From contig OX359282.1 of NCBI GenBank assembly GCA_947179155.2, forward strand, positions 13,453,010 to 13,517,009: 64,000 nucleotides of DNA, in the 5' to 3' direction. Shown piece after piece: positions 34,601 to 45,079 of the stretch. A program made the translations under genes and the position numbers. Source of the DNA: Hedera helix. Its lineage: Eukaryota; Streptophyta; Magnoliopsida; Apiales; Araliaceae. The first letter of the stretch is position 1. Every line of letters starts with the position of its first letter. The notes beneath the pieces are model-generated. The model did no database searches and had not been told where the DNA came from. It was given only the letters and a program-made list of their open reading frames with translations.

Positions 34601-35098
34601 ATCATCGGGGATGGCCGGATTTGCTGCCCCTCACATTGTTTGCATACCGGACATCAGTGCGAACGTCCACAGGAGCAACCCCTTACGCCTTGGTATATGG
34701 GATGGAGGCCGTTTTGCCGGTGGAAATGGAGATGGCATCCCTCCGGATTTTGCTCGATGCTCGGATTGACGAGGGGGATTGGATACAAAGTCGATACGAC
34801 CAGTTAGCCTTGATAGATGAAAAAAGGGTGGCGGCTATATTACACGGTCAGTTGTATCAGCAACGTATCTCTCGATCGTACGACAAAAAGATTCGGTCCC
34901 GAAAGTTCAAAGAGAATGATTTAGTTCTAAAGAGGGTCATGCCCTGTCAAGACAAAGCCAAAGGGAAATTCGCTCCCAATTGGGAAGGGCCCTTTGTGAT
35001 CAAAAAGGTTCTATCTGGAGGGGCCCTCATCCTACAGGAAATGGATGGCGAGGTATTTCCGCAGCCCCTGAATTCCGACTCTGTGAAACGATTCTACG

Positions 35099-35103
<5 letters not shown>
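31618..35103 (+). CDS. Pol: RT, RNase H, second (archaeal-type) RNase H, integrase
   Basis: 1,161 codons, intact. If spliced, coding resumes at 31632, so the ATG at 31618 may not be used. RT spans about residues 130-330: VRVCVDYRDLNKAS, TPWGTFCYRRLAFGL, and catalytic YVDD near 286. RNase H 1 is at about 415-510 (HAIYYLSKRFSSCEQNYTPI). The second RNase H is at about 580-705 (MYFDGAMNAEGAGAGAVL, NTAEYEGCILGL, GDSELVIRQ, HIPRGRNDFADALA), the hallmark of the Tat lineage. The integrase zinc region is HHCC (VHGGVCGPHM ... CDDHVKRCFQC); core Asp, Asp and Glu are at about 880, 941 and 978 (MDVIGP, VSDNAKN, GAVEAANKN), with a C-terminal GPF module. All key residues are visible. It copies RNA to DNA and inserts it. 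Confidence 0.95.

Positions 35104-35185
<82 letters not shown>
35102..35185 (+). repeat. 84-base A homopolymer directly after the pol stop codon
   Basis: It starts within the pol stop codon (TAA). No upstream polyadenylation signal or other 3' UTR lies between, and element sequence continues after it. It may be a slippage expansion or an assembly length error. Confidence 0.85.
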
Positions 35186-35190
<5 letters not shown>

Positions 35191-35706
35191 CCCTTGTAAC
35201 TCGAACTACGTAGGACCTGATCTCCTGACCTTGTGGGAGTACGTAGGCAGCCATCATGGCACGGTCCGTTCTACACAAAATAATAAACTTCGTCCCTATA
35301 CCAAAACCACTTCCAGAAAATCCCGAAATCCTACACATTCCAAAACTTACCCAAACCTAACCACAAACCTTGTCCCTATACCAAAACCACTTCCAGAAAT
35401 CCTATACCCTCCAAACCTAGCCACATAATTAGCCCAAAGTCCAAGACTCATTTCGATGAAATCAGAGGGGCATGCGGCAATATCTGTGGAGTTCCAATCA
35501 AGACTTGAGGAAAGAAATAAGGCAATATATCGAAATCATAATCGGCTGGATAAAATGAGGATCCAATGAAGGGCGACGATGCATCAAAAAGGGAAATGAC
35601 TGAAACCACAAATATTTCTCTATATATACAAAACATTTTGATTACAAGTCTGTCTTTTAAATAAAAGTGATGAAACTGACATAGTCCGTGCAGGAAATAA
35701 AATCAT
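35186..35706 (+). other. Start of the 3' internal region, non-coding
   Basis: It contains AACTACGTAGG and AGTACGTAGGCAGCC (35204-35252), a paired ACGTAGG motif that I recall from other Tat elements just after pol, and an imperfect direct repeat of about 80 bp (unit CCCTATACCAAAACCACTTC at about 35293 and 35372). No gene is seen. The antisense gene at 35707 ends here. Confidence 0.6.
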
Positions 35707-37350
35707 CTACAGGTCAGAGACCAGCTGGAGCAGGATAGACAGAATAGTCGAGGCATCATAAACCTCCGGCTCATCCGCAATCTGCTGTCCCATCATGTCA
35801 ATCCGAGTCAAAAGAGCAGCAGCACTGGTAACAGTCGTGGAATGGCCCTCCATGATGACTTGGGCCTGCTCTACGATGTTATCCCTGGCAGAAAGGGCGG
35901 CATCCCGGGCTAGTACAGCAGCATCCCGCTCCGCATAGGCGGTATCCCTCTCAGTCTCAGTAGCACTCAAAACGAACCGGAGCCGGGTACCCTCAATCAT
36001 CAATCTCTGGATCCGATCAGTCAAGTCAAAGGAATGGGCATGTACCGAAGTAGAAACCTCTTCCACACCAGATCTGGGCGCTAATCCTGAAAGCTCCGGA
36101 GGAATGACCACATCTGAACCGGTCTCAACCGGGAAAGGTCCCCGAGGACCATCCAAGGCCCCAATCTGGTCAAAGTCGGCAATATCAGAACCTCCTCGCA
36201 ACCATAGCAGATAATCGGGTGTCTGACCAGGGTGACTGTCCCCAAACTCGGCCGAGACCCTGTGTGACCAAAGATCGTATACCCTCAGCAGCTCCCTCTC
36301 CGTCTGGGGCGATATGAGAAATCGGTAGTCAGCTGCTCCGGCAAAGAGATGGAGATCCTGCATCTGGTCAAACTGCCCCATGACAGCTAAGGGATGATAA
36401 GTCGTCACCCCTCTCAAGCCCGGAAGAGGGAGGAAATCAAAAGGGGGCACATGAGTCAAGAAACTCCGGAAAGAGCAATAGCCCGAATAAATCAGAGGAT
36501 GGAAAGGCTCCTCAATGGCCGATAAGAACTCCCTCCATGAAGCGGTATCCGTGCATCGACAGGGACGGAATGAGAACTGCATGGCCAGGCTGTGGCTGAA
36601 ACAGAACCCGTGTCGACGAAACTGCCCGATGGGTCTGAGGTGGCTCATGAACCATACATACAATAAAATGGAACTTCCCCTGAATATGCGACCAGAGAAG
36701 GAGTGACAATAGGAGGCCGACAGGTAAGTCTCTGCTAATATCATGGGAAGAATGGTATGGTCCTCCTGGAGAGCCTGCACCGCTACGATAACCCGCATAT
36801 CCATGAGGTCGTCCCCTGCGGGCATGTACAGAACTGATACGACACAAGCCATCAAAACATCCACTCTCAAAGCGCCCCAGCGCTCTTCAGATACTGAAAA
36901 ATCACTGAAAAACCGAGAGAAGCTATCCACCGAGCCAAATCTGTCAACCAGGAAGGATAGAGGAACAAGGTGGCTCGAGGAGGTCACGGATAGCAGAGCT
37001 GTCCTCCGCAAGCCTGTGAAAGTCAGAAACTGGCGGCGCATATGGCCCGAGGTAACCCGTGCACATGGACCATCCACTGATAAACCGGTGAAGCGAGCAT
37101 ACTCCTCAAGAGTGGGAGTCAGATACTCCAGCCTAAACCTGAAAACCTGTCGGTCCGGGATCCAACAACTGAGAATGCCATCAACAAAGCCCGGCGGCAC
37201 CTGAAATGACAGTAGAGCCAAGGAGTGTCCCAAAAGACCCTCTGCGATGATTCGGTCGGAAGGTAGCAAACTATCCAGCCACAAGAAAAGCCTGCCAATA
37301 ATCCCTGAGGGGGCGTGAGGGTCCACGCGAACCACGTCCAGGGATGACAT
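35707..37350 (-). CDS. Antisense ORF B in the Tat element, 547 aa, uncharacterised
   Basis: An uninterrupted 547-codon frame runs opposite to gag-pol. The N-terminal two thirds is hydrophobic/aromatic-rich with GRLFLWLDSLLPSDR, WIPDRQVFRF and TPTLEEYARFTGL; the W..P....F.F.....TPTLEEY pattern recalls plant DUF7745 / plant-mobile-domain-like proteins, which is a recognition by eye and not a search result. The C-terminus (about 455-547) is a likely coiled coil with repeated ERD/ARDAA units. The ATG at 37350 is preceded on the minus strand by TGCTTTTTACAG, a good splice acceptor, so it may be a downstream exon of ORF A rather than a separate gene. No stop or frameshift in 1.6 kb suggests selection or very recent origin. 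Confidence 0.75.
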   Translation of the reverse strand: MSSLDVVRVDPHAPSGIIGRLFLWLDSLLPSDRIIAEGLLGHSLALLSFQVPPGFVDGILSCWIPDRQVFRFRLEYLTPTLEEYARFTGLSVDGPCARVTSGHMRRQFLTFTGLRRTALLSVTSSSHLVPLSFLVDRFGSVDSFSRFFSDFSVSEERWGALRVDVLMACVVSVLYMPAGDDLMDMRVIVAVQALQEDHTILPMILAETYLSASYCHSFSGRIFRGSSILLYVWFMSHLRPIGQFRRHGFCFSHSLAMQFSFRPCRCTDTASWREFLSAIEEPFHPLIYSGYCSFRSFLTHVPPFDFLPLPGLRGVTTYHPLAVMGQFDQMQDLHLFAGAADYRFLISPQTERELLRVYDLWSHRVSAEFGDSHPGQTPDYLLWLRGGSDIADFDQIGALDGPRGPFPVETGSDVVIPPELSGLAPRSGVEEVSTSVHAHSFDLTDRIQRLMIEGTRLRFVLSATETERDTAYAERDAAVLARDAALSARDNIVEQAQVIMEGHSTTVTSAAALLTRIDMMGQQIADEPEVYDASTILSILLQLVSDL

Positions 37351-37560
37351 CTGTAAAAAGCAGTATCAAAAGACTATACAGGGGTCAATTTTTCCTTTAT
37401 ATAACAAATCATGCATCATACAGGCTATAATGGAATGAATGGATCATCAAAAGTGAATGATTGTGCATAAAATAAAAAATAAGTCTGTACATAATCCATG
37501 AAATGAGAAATGATAATAAAACGAACAGGCTTAAATACAGAGGTCCTAGCCTATCAAGGT

Positions 37561-39522
37561 CTAATCAGTAAAATCTATGCCGTCAATGAAGGCATCATCC
37601 TCAAACTGATCTACCGGCAAATCCGGGGGAAGAGAAGCTTCACCCTCACAGTTCAGGTCTGGGCAGGAATAGAACGGCATTGGGGCATCCGATGGGCCGG
37701 GGGCCGAGCCAAAATCAGATCCGTGCGGGTCCGCGACATAAGCCTCCTCCGGATCTCGGCCCAAGCTCCGAACAAAAAGAGATAGCTGATCCACCTGCCG
37801 AGTAAGAGACGCAATCTGGTCCGAATGGGTGGGGACACGGACACACTCCATCCAATCTGCCATCATCACCGACCCGTGAACCAGGTCTCCGAGGAAGAAA
37901 GTGGCACGAGTCTGAGGTCCGATAGTGCGGGGTCTCCACCAGGCACTGAAGCTCTCGTTCGTATGAGGACCAGCCGACAGCATATATCCGTCCTCCCCGG
38001 CTATCAGAGCCTCGGGAAGGTGGGCATCCGCGAACCAAAATCTCTGTGAGGGAGGGGCAAAAGGGACACGAGCCTCCCCAGTAACACATCTGATGGCACG
38101 CTCCCCCAGATACAGCTCCCATCCACCATAGGTCAGAAAAGGAATACGACGGGTGGACAAGGCCAGCTCCAGATCCGCAGCATAGCCACCAGCAAGTCCA
38201 GCCGCCAAGTGATCCGCCGTGTAGGGAACCCAGGTCACATCCGCGGACGAGATCAGCTCTAACTGCAGCCGACAATGAGCAAAGCTGTCTGACACGGGGG
38301 TCTCCGCAAGAGTGCTATGGTGCCATCGACGACCCCTGGGATAAGTCTCCGGACCGAGGGTAGTAACTGGCCGCAAGCAGGGCAGCCGCTCATAAGCCCA
38401 AAACTGATAAACAAAAAAGAGAGACATAAATACCAGGGACGACAAAGGAATGAAACAAAGTGAAAAGCGGCACCATGAATATGACTTACCAGCAAAAAGG
38501 GATAAAACCCCAGCCAAGCATCAGTCTGGCCCTCTGAGCGAAGGCGAAGACCATGAAGGAAATAAGCAAAGGTGAAAGAGCCCCAATCATAATCGCCAAT
38601 CCGATCAACATCCCGGGTAGCTCCAACGATACTGAAGTGAATAGTCGAGGAGTTGTTCCCCAGAAAACAGCCCCTCATAATGGTCAAAAATAAGCGCCGA
38701 AGCAGGAAGTCACGAGCGGATCGGTCCGCGGGAAACGACTCAGAGAGAACCCCTCCGATGGCATCCACGGCCAGTGCACCGGATCGGATGCTGCGGGCCT
38801 TAAAGACTTTCTCCTGAGGACTAAAACCCAACAAAGAGCGAACAGCAGCGGGGGTAATGTCCGACTCCAAGGGAACCCGGGGTCCAGAGAACTCCATCCC
38901 AGTGATATAACGCCAGTCTAATGGGGTCAGCAGCAACTCACAATCCAGAAGATGAAGAGACTGTGTCTGGTGAAACCAACGCTCAGATAAGGCCCTCATG
39001 TAACCCCACGGACACCGGCGAGGGGCAATGGTAAAGAAATGCCTGAACCCCCAAGAATCCACCATTCCCCTGTAATCGGGATGCAGCGCGTGATAAAGAG
39101 GGTAGATGCTGAACCAGTTACCCCGAGGTTGGGTAAATTCAGGAACCTGTGACAGCCATCAAAAGTTAGGCATGGTAACCATGAGGATTTAAATCGAACT
39201 TAGACGATGGATATACCTCGTTAGCTGCAAGGTAGGCTGAGGGGTGACTGCTGAGATCAGGACCAAGCAAGTCCGGTATCCTGGCGTGGGCCCCCGGTAA
39301 GGTCCGACGCGTGGGTGGAGGAGCCGCTGTGCCAGAAGGGCCCGCCGCTGCCTCAGCTGGGGCATCCTCATCGACAGCAGGGAGAGCGGGGCGAATAATG
39401 GACTCTGCCAGTCTACGGGAATGACGAGTCAAAACTGGAGCGGGAACCGAGGCAGCCGCTCTACGACGGCGGACACCAGCAACCCGGGGCACTGAGGAAC
39501 CACTAGGAGCATCAGAATCCAT
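37561..39522 (-). CDS. Antisense gene A in the Tat element: spliced plant-mobile-domain protein
   Basis: Three exons on the minus strand, 39522-39217, 39146-38490 and 38403-37561, join in frame (all phase 0) to 601 codons. Both introns are GT-AG: 70 bp (39216-39147, donor GAG|GTATAT, acceptor GTCACAG) and 86 bp (38489-38404, donor CTG|GTAAGT, acceptor TTTATCAG). The N-terminus is Ala/Pro-rich with basic patches (GVRRRRAAAS, RHSRRL) that could be nuclear signals. Exons 2-3 resemble the plant mobile domain: ALSERWFHQTQSLHLLDCEL, YDWGSFTFAYFLHGLR, FWAYERLPCLRP, VTWVPYTADH. The C-terminus is acidic. Introns opposite to the genomic RNA are not removed during retrotransposition, so this gene must use its own promoter. 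Antisense accessory genes in this position are known from Tat elements (e.g. Grande). Function unknown. Confidence 0.8.
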
Positions 39523-40282
39523 GACTGAAACGGCATCACGAAAAGGAGGTACACCCTTAGCTCGTTATCTTTCAAGAAAATATTATTGCATGTTGCTAAA
39601 AATCATAGGGCAGCGTAACATATTTATGAATAAAAAAATGCATAAACAAATCCCTAGGGGTGCGCTAGATTTTCCGAAATTTCGACAGAGTTTCGTTTGT
39701 AAAATGGACATCCCATGCACGATCAGGCATGTTTAACCAAGTCAGACAACCAACAAATCCCAAATGCAAGCAAAATAATGCATCATGAGCATAAAAGGAT
39801 TAAAACAATGGAATTTTCAAAATAATAGAGCATGATTGCAAGACCCAGTATTTTTATGCTACGTCTAACATAAATATCTCATAAGAGGCATGCATTGCTA
39901 AGATTAAAACATTTAAACAAGTAAATACATAACCAAATGAAAGCGAAAATCAAAGAAAAAGGAGTTAAAACGTTACCCAAAGCGCGTAAACTGATCTAAT
40001 CGGAGCAGATTTTGCCAAAAGTTGCCCAAAAGACGAAAAAGCCGAGTAGGGGACGAAGAAAACCGAAAACGAGAGGAAGAAAAGTGAAGAAAGTGACAGA
40101 TCGTGACCCATCACGATCTGAAATAGGGACCGATCCCAGCCGCAGATGCATCTGCGGCTGGCCGCAGATGCATCTGCGGCTGGTCTCGGTGACCCTTTTG
40201 CCCCCCTTTTGTTACCTCGAGTCAACATGTAGCGTGCCACGTGATAAAATACAAGATTTTAGAACCCCATGACCAATAAAAA
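39523..40282 (-). promoter_or_regulatory. Presumed promoter region of the antisense genes
   Basis: 760 bp upstream of gene A with no coding frame. A TATA-like minus-strand CATAAATATG is about 100 bp before the ATG (about 39619-39628). Farther up are two palindromic features: CAGATCGTGA-CCCA-TCACGATCTG (40097-40120) and a tandem pair of GCCGCAGATGCATCTGCGGC (40139-40158, 40161-40180) identical to the LTR palindrome. Promoter role is inferred from position and gene structure only. Confidence 0.45.
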
Positions 40283-41093
40283 ACGACCCGTCAGATACGA
40301 GACCCGACCAATTGAAAAACGACCCGCCAGATACGAGACCTGACCAATTGAAAAAAATGACCCGTCAGATACGAGACCTGACCAATTGAAAAAATGACCC
40401 GTCAGATACGAGACCTGACCAATTGAAAAAAATGACCCGTCAGATACGAGACCTGACCAATTGAAAAAATGACCCGTCAGATACGAGACCTGTCCAATTG
40501 AAAAACGACCGGTCAGATACGAGACCTGACCAATTGAAAAACCACCCGTCAGATACGAGACCTGACCAATTGAAAAACGACCGGTCAGATACGAGACCTG
40601 ACCAATTGAAAAACAACCCGTCAGATACGAGACCTGTCCAATTGAAAAACGACCGGTCAGATACGAGACCTGACCAATTGAAAAACAACCCGTCAGATAC
40701 GAGACCTGACCAATTGAAAAACGACCGGTCAGATACGAGACCTGACCAATTGAAAAACAACCCGTCAGATACGAGACCTGTCCAATTGAAAAACGACCGG
40801 TCAGATACGAGACCTGACCAATTGAAAAACAACCCGTCAGATACGAGACCTGACCAATTGAAAAGCGACCCGTCAGGTATGAGACCTGACCAATTGAAAG
40901 GCGACCCGTCAGATACGAGACCTGACCCATTGAAAAACGACCCGTCAGATACGATACCTGACCAAATTGAAAAACCAACCGTCAGATACGATACCTGACC
41001 AAATTGAAAAACCAACCGTCAGATACGATACCTGACCAATTCAAAAAATGACCCGTCAGATACGATACCTGACCAATTCCAAAACGACCAGTC
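40283..41093. repeat. 36-bp tandem array, about 22 units, with higher-order periodicity
   Basis: The unit is built of GACCCGTCAGATACGAGACC and TGACCAATTGAAAAAC. GG (CGACCGGTCAG) and CC (CAACCCGTCAG) variants alternate from about 40505 to 40860, giving 72-bp dimers. A TGTCC variant replaces TGACC in every fourth unit (near 40491, 40635 and 40779), giving a 144-bp period. Units decay toward 41125. Since 36 is divisible by 3, long open frames arise on both strands and are not genes. Tandem arrays just before the 3' LTR are typical of Tat elements. Confidence 0.93.
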
Positions 41094-41324
41094 ATAAACG
41101 ATACCTGACTCTTCATAACGACCGCCGGAGACGAGACCCGGGCAATGTTCATTCGTAACTTTGAAAATAACCTCTACATGAACATATTGAATGTGACATC
41201 GCATCATCTGAACGCATGTGCGGCATCGTTAAATATATATTTGGCATTTTCATGCATCGGGTGCCTACTTCTTTATCATGTCCATTTCATATTTCATTCC
41301 ATAGACATGATAAAGAGGGGCAGC
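41094..41324 (+). other. End of the internal region and polypurine tract
   Basis: Two decayed repeat units are followed by unique sequence and then GATAAAGAGGGGCAGC directly before the 3' LTR. The purine run AAAGAGGGG at 41312-41320 is the probable plus-strand primer site. Confidence 0.7.
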
Positions 41325-43643
41325 TGTAGACACCCAAATTTTGCACTTCTCTACTAATCCTGGCAGGAGGGCAAAAGCGTCATTTGACCTGACATGCGGA
41401 AAGAAAGGTGGACCCCAACACCAAGCCACCCCCAGCGATTTACGATCAAAGCCGCCACCACGGACAACGAGAATCCGATCTCTTGAGGCAGGGCGAACAA
41501 TGGATCCAGAAAAGCCTGAGCCAACCACAAAAGACGACTGATGGCCACTCCGCTTACAATGTTCGGGGGTCTCGCTCCCCGGTGAGCGAGCGGCTGCCCA
41601 GCTCGCCGGTGAGCTGGCGGGGGTGGAAAGGGGGCAGCGCCCCCTGGAAGCCAAGCATAATTATCAAATTCCATATCAAGTCGCGGCCCTCCGAACTGGC
41701 CTCCCAGAACAATATGGCACGTTTTCCAGGGATTTCCGGACTGCAAAAATACAGCCTTACAAAATAATACCGCGGAAATTGGCGAATTAAGACCGCGTGG
41801 CACGAAAATCAAAAAAAGAAAGCCGGACGGCCGCGAATGCAACCGCTGCCACCGACAGAAGTGACAGGCACGAGGCTCGAGAACGGCACACGGCAGCCGA
41901 GGCGGCGGCCAGGCGGCCACAGCAGGCAGCCGCAGATGCATCTGCGGCCAGCCGCAGATGCATCTGCGGCTGCCTGCTGAAGCCTATATGCGGCCATTTT
42001 CCACCCGAGAAAAAAAAAAGAGAAGAAAAAAGAAAGGAAAAGAGAGAGAGAAATACGAGAGAGAGAGAGAGAGGAGCTCGGTTTTGGCTTGTATGGAGTA
42101 GAAATCTTTGTTCTTTTGCTAGATAGTTGTATACTCTTGTCGTTAGGCTCACTTTGTGGAATATAAAGCTTCATTTGGTTCATTGCAAGGTGAAAGAGGA
42201 GTGTGTTCTTGGATTTTTTTTGTGTTATTATTAGTATAATGTTGTGATTTGGGTTTATTTGATTTAGTCTATTGTGATATATTGGTAACGATCCGTGGAT
42301 TAGGGGTTGTTAGTGAGGTTTCCATCGGAAAGTAACTCCTCCTAACACCCCGATGATATCCGTACGGTGGTTGTTCGTTCGTTATGGTGATAAGTAATGT
42401 GTAGTGTTGATTTGGGCGATATTTGGGTTGTATAATGTGATAGCCAATGTCTAGATCTTGTTAGATTTGTTTAGTATTGGTTGTGTTGTGATGGGATGAT
42501 TGTGAGCCTAGGGGGGAGATCCTCGTGATCGAACCCCGATGATGGACGTTTTGGGTGTATGTAATCGTGGCATAGGGTCCATGGCGATGTATTTGTAATA
42601 TCGGGCCTTAACGCGATATCAATCGTGATCGGGTTAAGGCCCCGTGATAAATAAAAATATGTGATTGTGGGTGTTTGGGGTTGTCTGGATGGCTTACATG
42701 CCCGTAGATAACCCCGACACGTTTTGGGATGTATGTTTTAATTTACGACACGAAAAAATGGTTTTCAAAATAAGGCAAATAATGAAGATTTCATAAAATC
42801 AAGCAAATTTAGGATATTAGATTCACGAGGTTTAAAGGTTAAGTGTTTTGGTAAACTTTAATCCATAATTGATGAATAGGCTTTAGTTGGTTTTAAAACG
42901 TCACAAAAAACGATTTTGCAAATAAATAAATGTTTTCATTAAACTTTGTGCATAGGGTTAAAGAGTTCTAGAAGTTGCCCTCGATTTATTTATATTAACT
43001 GTTAGAAGGCAATGTATAGTCTCGATTCCTATTTGACAAAAGTTTAAAACTATTGTTTTCTAAAAAGACGTCTAAATAAAAAACCCTCAACGCTTTCGAA
43101 ATTAAAATCAACATTTCTTATAAAAAGCGAAGCCTCGTCATTTGGGTCAAAGAGCATCCAAAACACTTTCTAGATAAACACTTTTACCATATAAAATAAA
43201 GCAAACTTTTTATGCAAAACTCACCACAAACGTCCATTTAGGCACACACACACACACACACACATTTTAGGATTTAAAAGGATAGGAAAACATCGAGATT
43301 GCGGTAACCGTGTTTCACGGAAGTCGGGGGGTGCCTAACACCTTCCCCTCGCTTAAGCAAGCCCCCGAATTCTATGAATCTCGGTTTGCGGACCAATTAA
43401 TCGGAGTCACATATGAGCCAGCAATTACGAAAACTAAATCCGGATGAGTTGGTACATCCATTTCAAATATACCAACTGGCGACTCTGGTCAATTGGCTCA
43501 TTATAAAATCGACATTTCAAACCCCGTCGACATTAAGCCGACCCTTTTCAAAAACACATTTAATTTAAAGGGCTAAAATTGGAAAGGGAGATTTTAATAA
43601 TAAAAAAAAAAAAACGAGACGAACGAAAATCCCGGCGTCGACA
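41325..43643 (+). mobile_element. 3' LTR of the Tat element
   Basis: 2,319 bp, TGTAGACACC...GGCGTCGACA. It is identical by eye to the 5' LTR except for AA at 42012-42013 and the lack of one 12-bp purine unit, which accounts exactly for the 12-bp length difference. It carries the 60-bp hairpin at 41920-41979. Confidence 0.95.
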
Positions 43644-43648
43644 GACAT
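43644..43648. repeat. Target site duplication, right copy (GACAT)
   Basis: It matches 25215-25219 exactly. The LTR sequence interrupted at 25214 continues after it. Confidence 0.95.
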
Positions 43649-44976
43649 TCAATGTAATTATCTTGATATTTGAACTTGTCGTTGTTCAGTTAGTAAAGCT
43701 TTTAGCTATGATAAACAATCTGTAAATGTTACGAGTTCTGAACGAACAAGTAAATAGGAATTTATTGCACAAATTATGAAGTTAAATTGTGAGCTAGAAT
43801 TACTCATATTCTTGCAAAGAAAATGAATTAAGTTGTAATAAATTTTGGTCAAATGAATAAAGGATATTCATTATGAAAATAAGTTGTATACTTTATATTT
43901 TATCAATGTATACTTATACAAATGAAGTACTTTAAGTAAATTAGCATATGTCAATATTACGGTATGTTGAAATAACGAATTCAAGATTCTGATTTTGGAA
44001 TGTAGGATGCTATATTGAATATATGATATGTTGAATTTGAAATTCAAGATGCTGTTTTGGTAAACGGTTTCCTGTTTTAGTAGTTCAGCTTGCTGTAATG
44101 GTATTCCAACTTGCTGTTTTGGTAATCTAGTTTGCTGAATCATATATTTAGCTTACCGGATTATATAGAATAACTTATATAAGTAAAGATTAAATATTGA
44201 ATCATAATATATATGATTTTGTAAGTTAAGAAAAGAAGTAAAGATGAAAATTCTGAAACAAATTGATGTTGCAAGTTAATAAGCTGTGTAGTAAGCAATG
44301 GTTGCTAACCTTTGAGATAGATTTGTTGTAATCCTATAAAGGTTAATTCACTTGATTTATGTAAGGATATTTTGTAATAAATTTAATTACTTAATGTCTT
44401 TAAGTTGTATTTATGGAGTTAAATGTTAGCATCCGAGGTTTATAGTAAAGACCAAGGAATAATAAATGCTTAATGACGTAGTAGGATTGAGTTATAATTT
44501 GGTAATAATTTTGCCATTGGGATTGATAATGGATATCAAGTTTGAGTTGAATCCCGTAGATGTAAAATTTGGGATAGATATGTTATGGTAATATTCTTTA
44601 TTAGAGATCATGTTCTTGAAATAAAAGATGAACCTACGATAGACGAGTGCTAATATTATTGGACTCGATCGAATAGTAAAAGTCAAAGTATTATTATAAT
44701 GGCTTATTGTTGGAGTGTGAGTTTTTGTGTACTCACAATTACTGTGGTAAACTGATCATGATATATATGATCTTGAGGTCAAGGAAACTAATGTAAAGAT
44801 TTCGATTTAGGGGAATTAAACAAGATTTTAATAGTTTTTAAATAAACTAGTTTTATCAATTAATATATTGAGTTTTAGCAGTATTAAATTATTAAATGTT
44901 GTAGTTATTCAGTGAAGGTCGTGCGTAACGACCGGGGATCGCCCGTGGTCAATAAGGGAATTCTCGGGGCGTTACA
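43649..44976 (+). mobile_element. Chromovirus-type LTR, right part
   Basis: It continues the LTR of 22580-25214 after the Tat insertion and ends TTCTCGGGGCGTTACA at 44976, a typical Gypsy LTR end. AT-rich, no coding frame. Joined, the LTR would be at least 3.9 kb, in line with the other chromovirus LTR at 713-7789. Confidence 0.6.
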
Positions 44977-45079
44977 TCGGCTATCCACTACTTCCTTATC
45001 CAAGGGTTAGCATAGCCTTAAATCACAATAATCACCTAAGACCATACAAATCAGTCTTATGAATTTTCGGGTCTTTACA
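44977..45079 (-). mobile_element. Stub of a minus-strand chromovirus 3' LTR
   Basis: About 100 bp ending GAATTTTCGGGTCTTTACA at 45079, the reverse of an LTR start (TGTAAAGACCCGAAAATTC). Immediately right is the reversed polypurine tract and the ATTTCGAGGACGAAATTCTT lead-in. The remainder of this LTR is missing. Confidence 0.6.

Larger units (their letters stand above)
25220..43643 (+). mobile_element. Complete young Tat-lineage Ty3/Gypsy retrotransposon
   Basis: The 18,424-bp element has matching LTRs (25220-27550, 41325-43643), a GACAT target duplication, a tRNA-Arg-type primer site, gag-protease, RT-RNase H-aRNase H-integrase, a long 3' internal region with antisense genes and a tandem array, and a polypurine tract. 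A second RNase H between RT/RNase H and integrase, a long 3' region with extra antisense ORFs, and a possible intron between protease and RT are known traits of Tat/Ogre-type plant elements. Both sense ORFs are intact and the LTRs are almost identical, so it may still be active or was so very recently. Confidence 0.95.

Noticed and set aside
35102..35185. Poly(A) tail of a processed pseudogene
   Set aside because: The element continues past it to a polypurine tract and 3' LTR, and the pol before it is part of the same element.
40259..41015. Long open frames on both strands (239, 191 and 166 codons)
   Set aside because: They follow from a 36-bp repeat, a multiple of three without stops in several frames. 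Repetition, not coding, explains them.
40283..41093. CRISPR-like array
   Set aside because: Units are contiguous with no unique spacers, and the setting is a plant retrotransposon.
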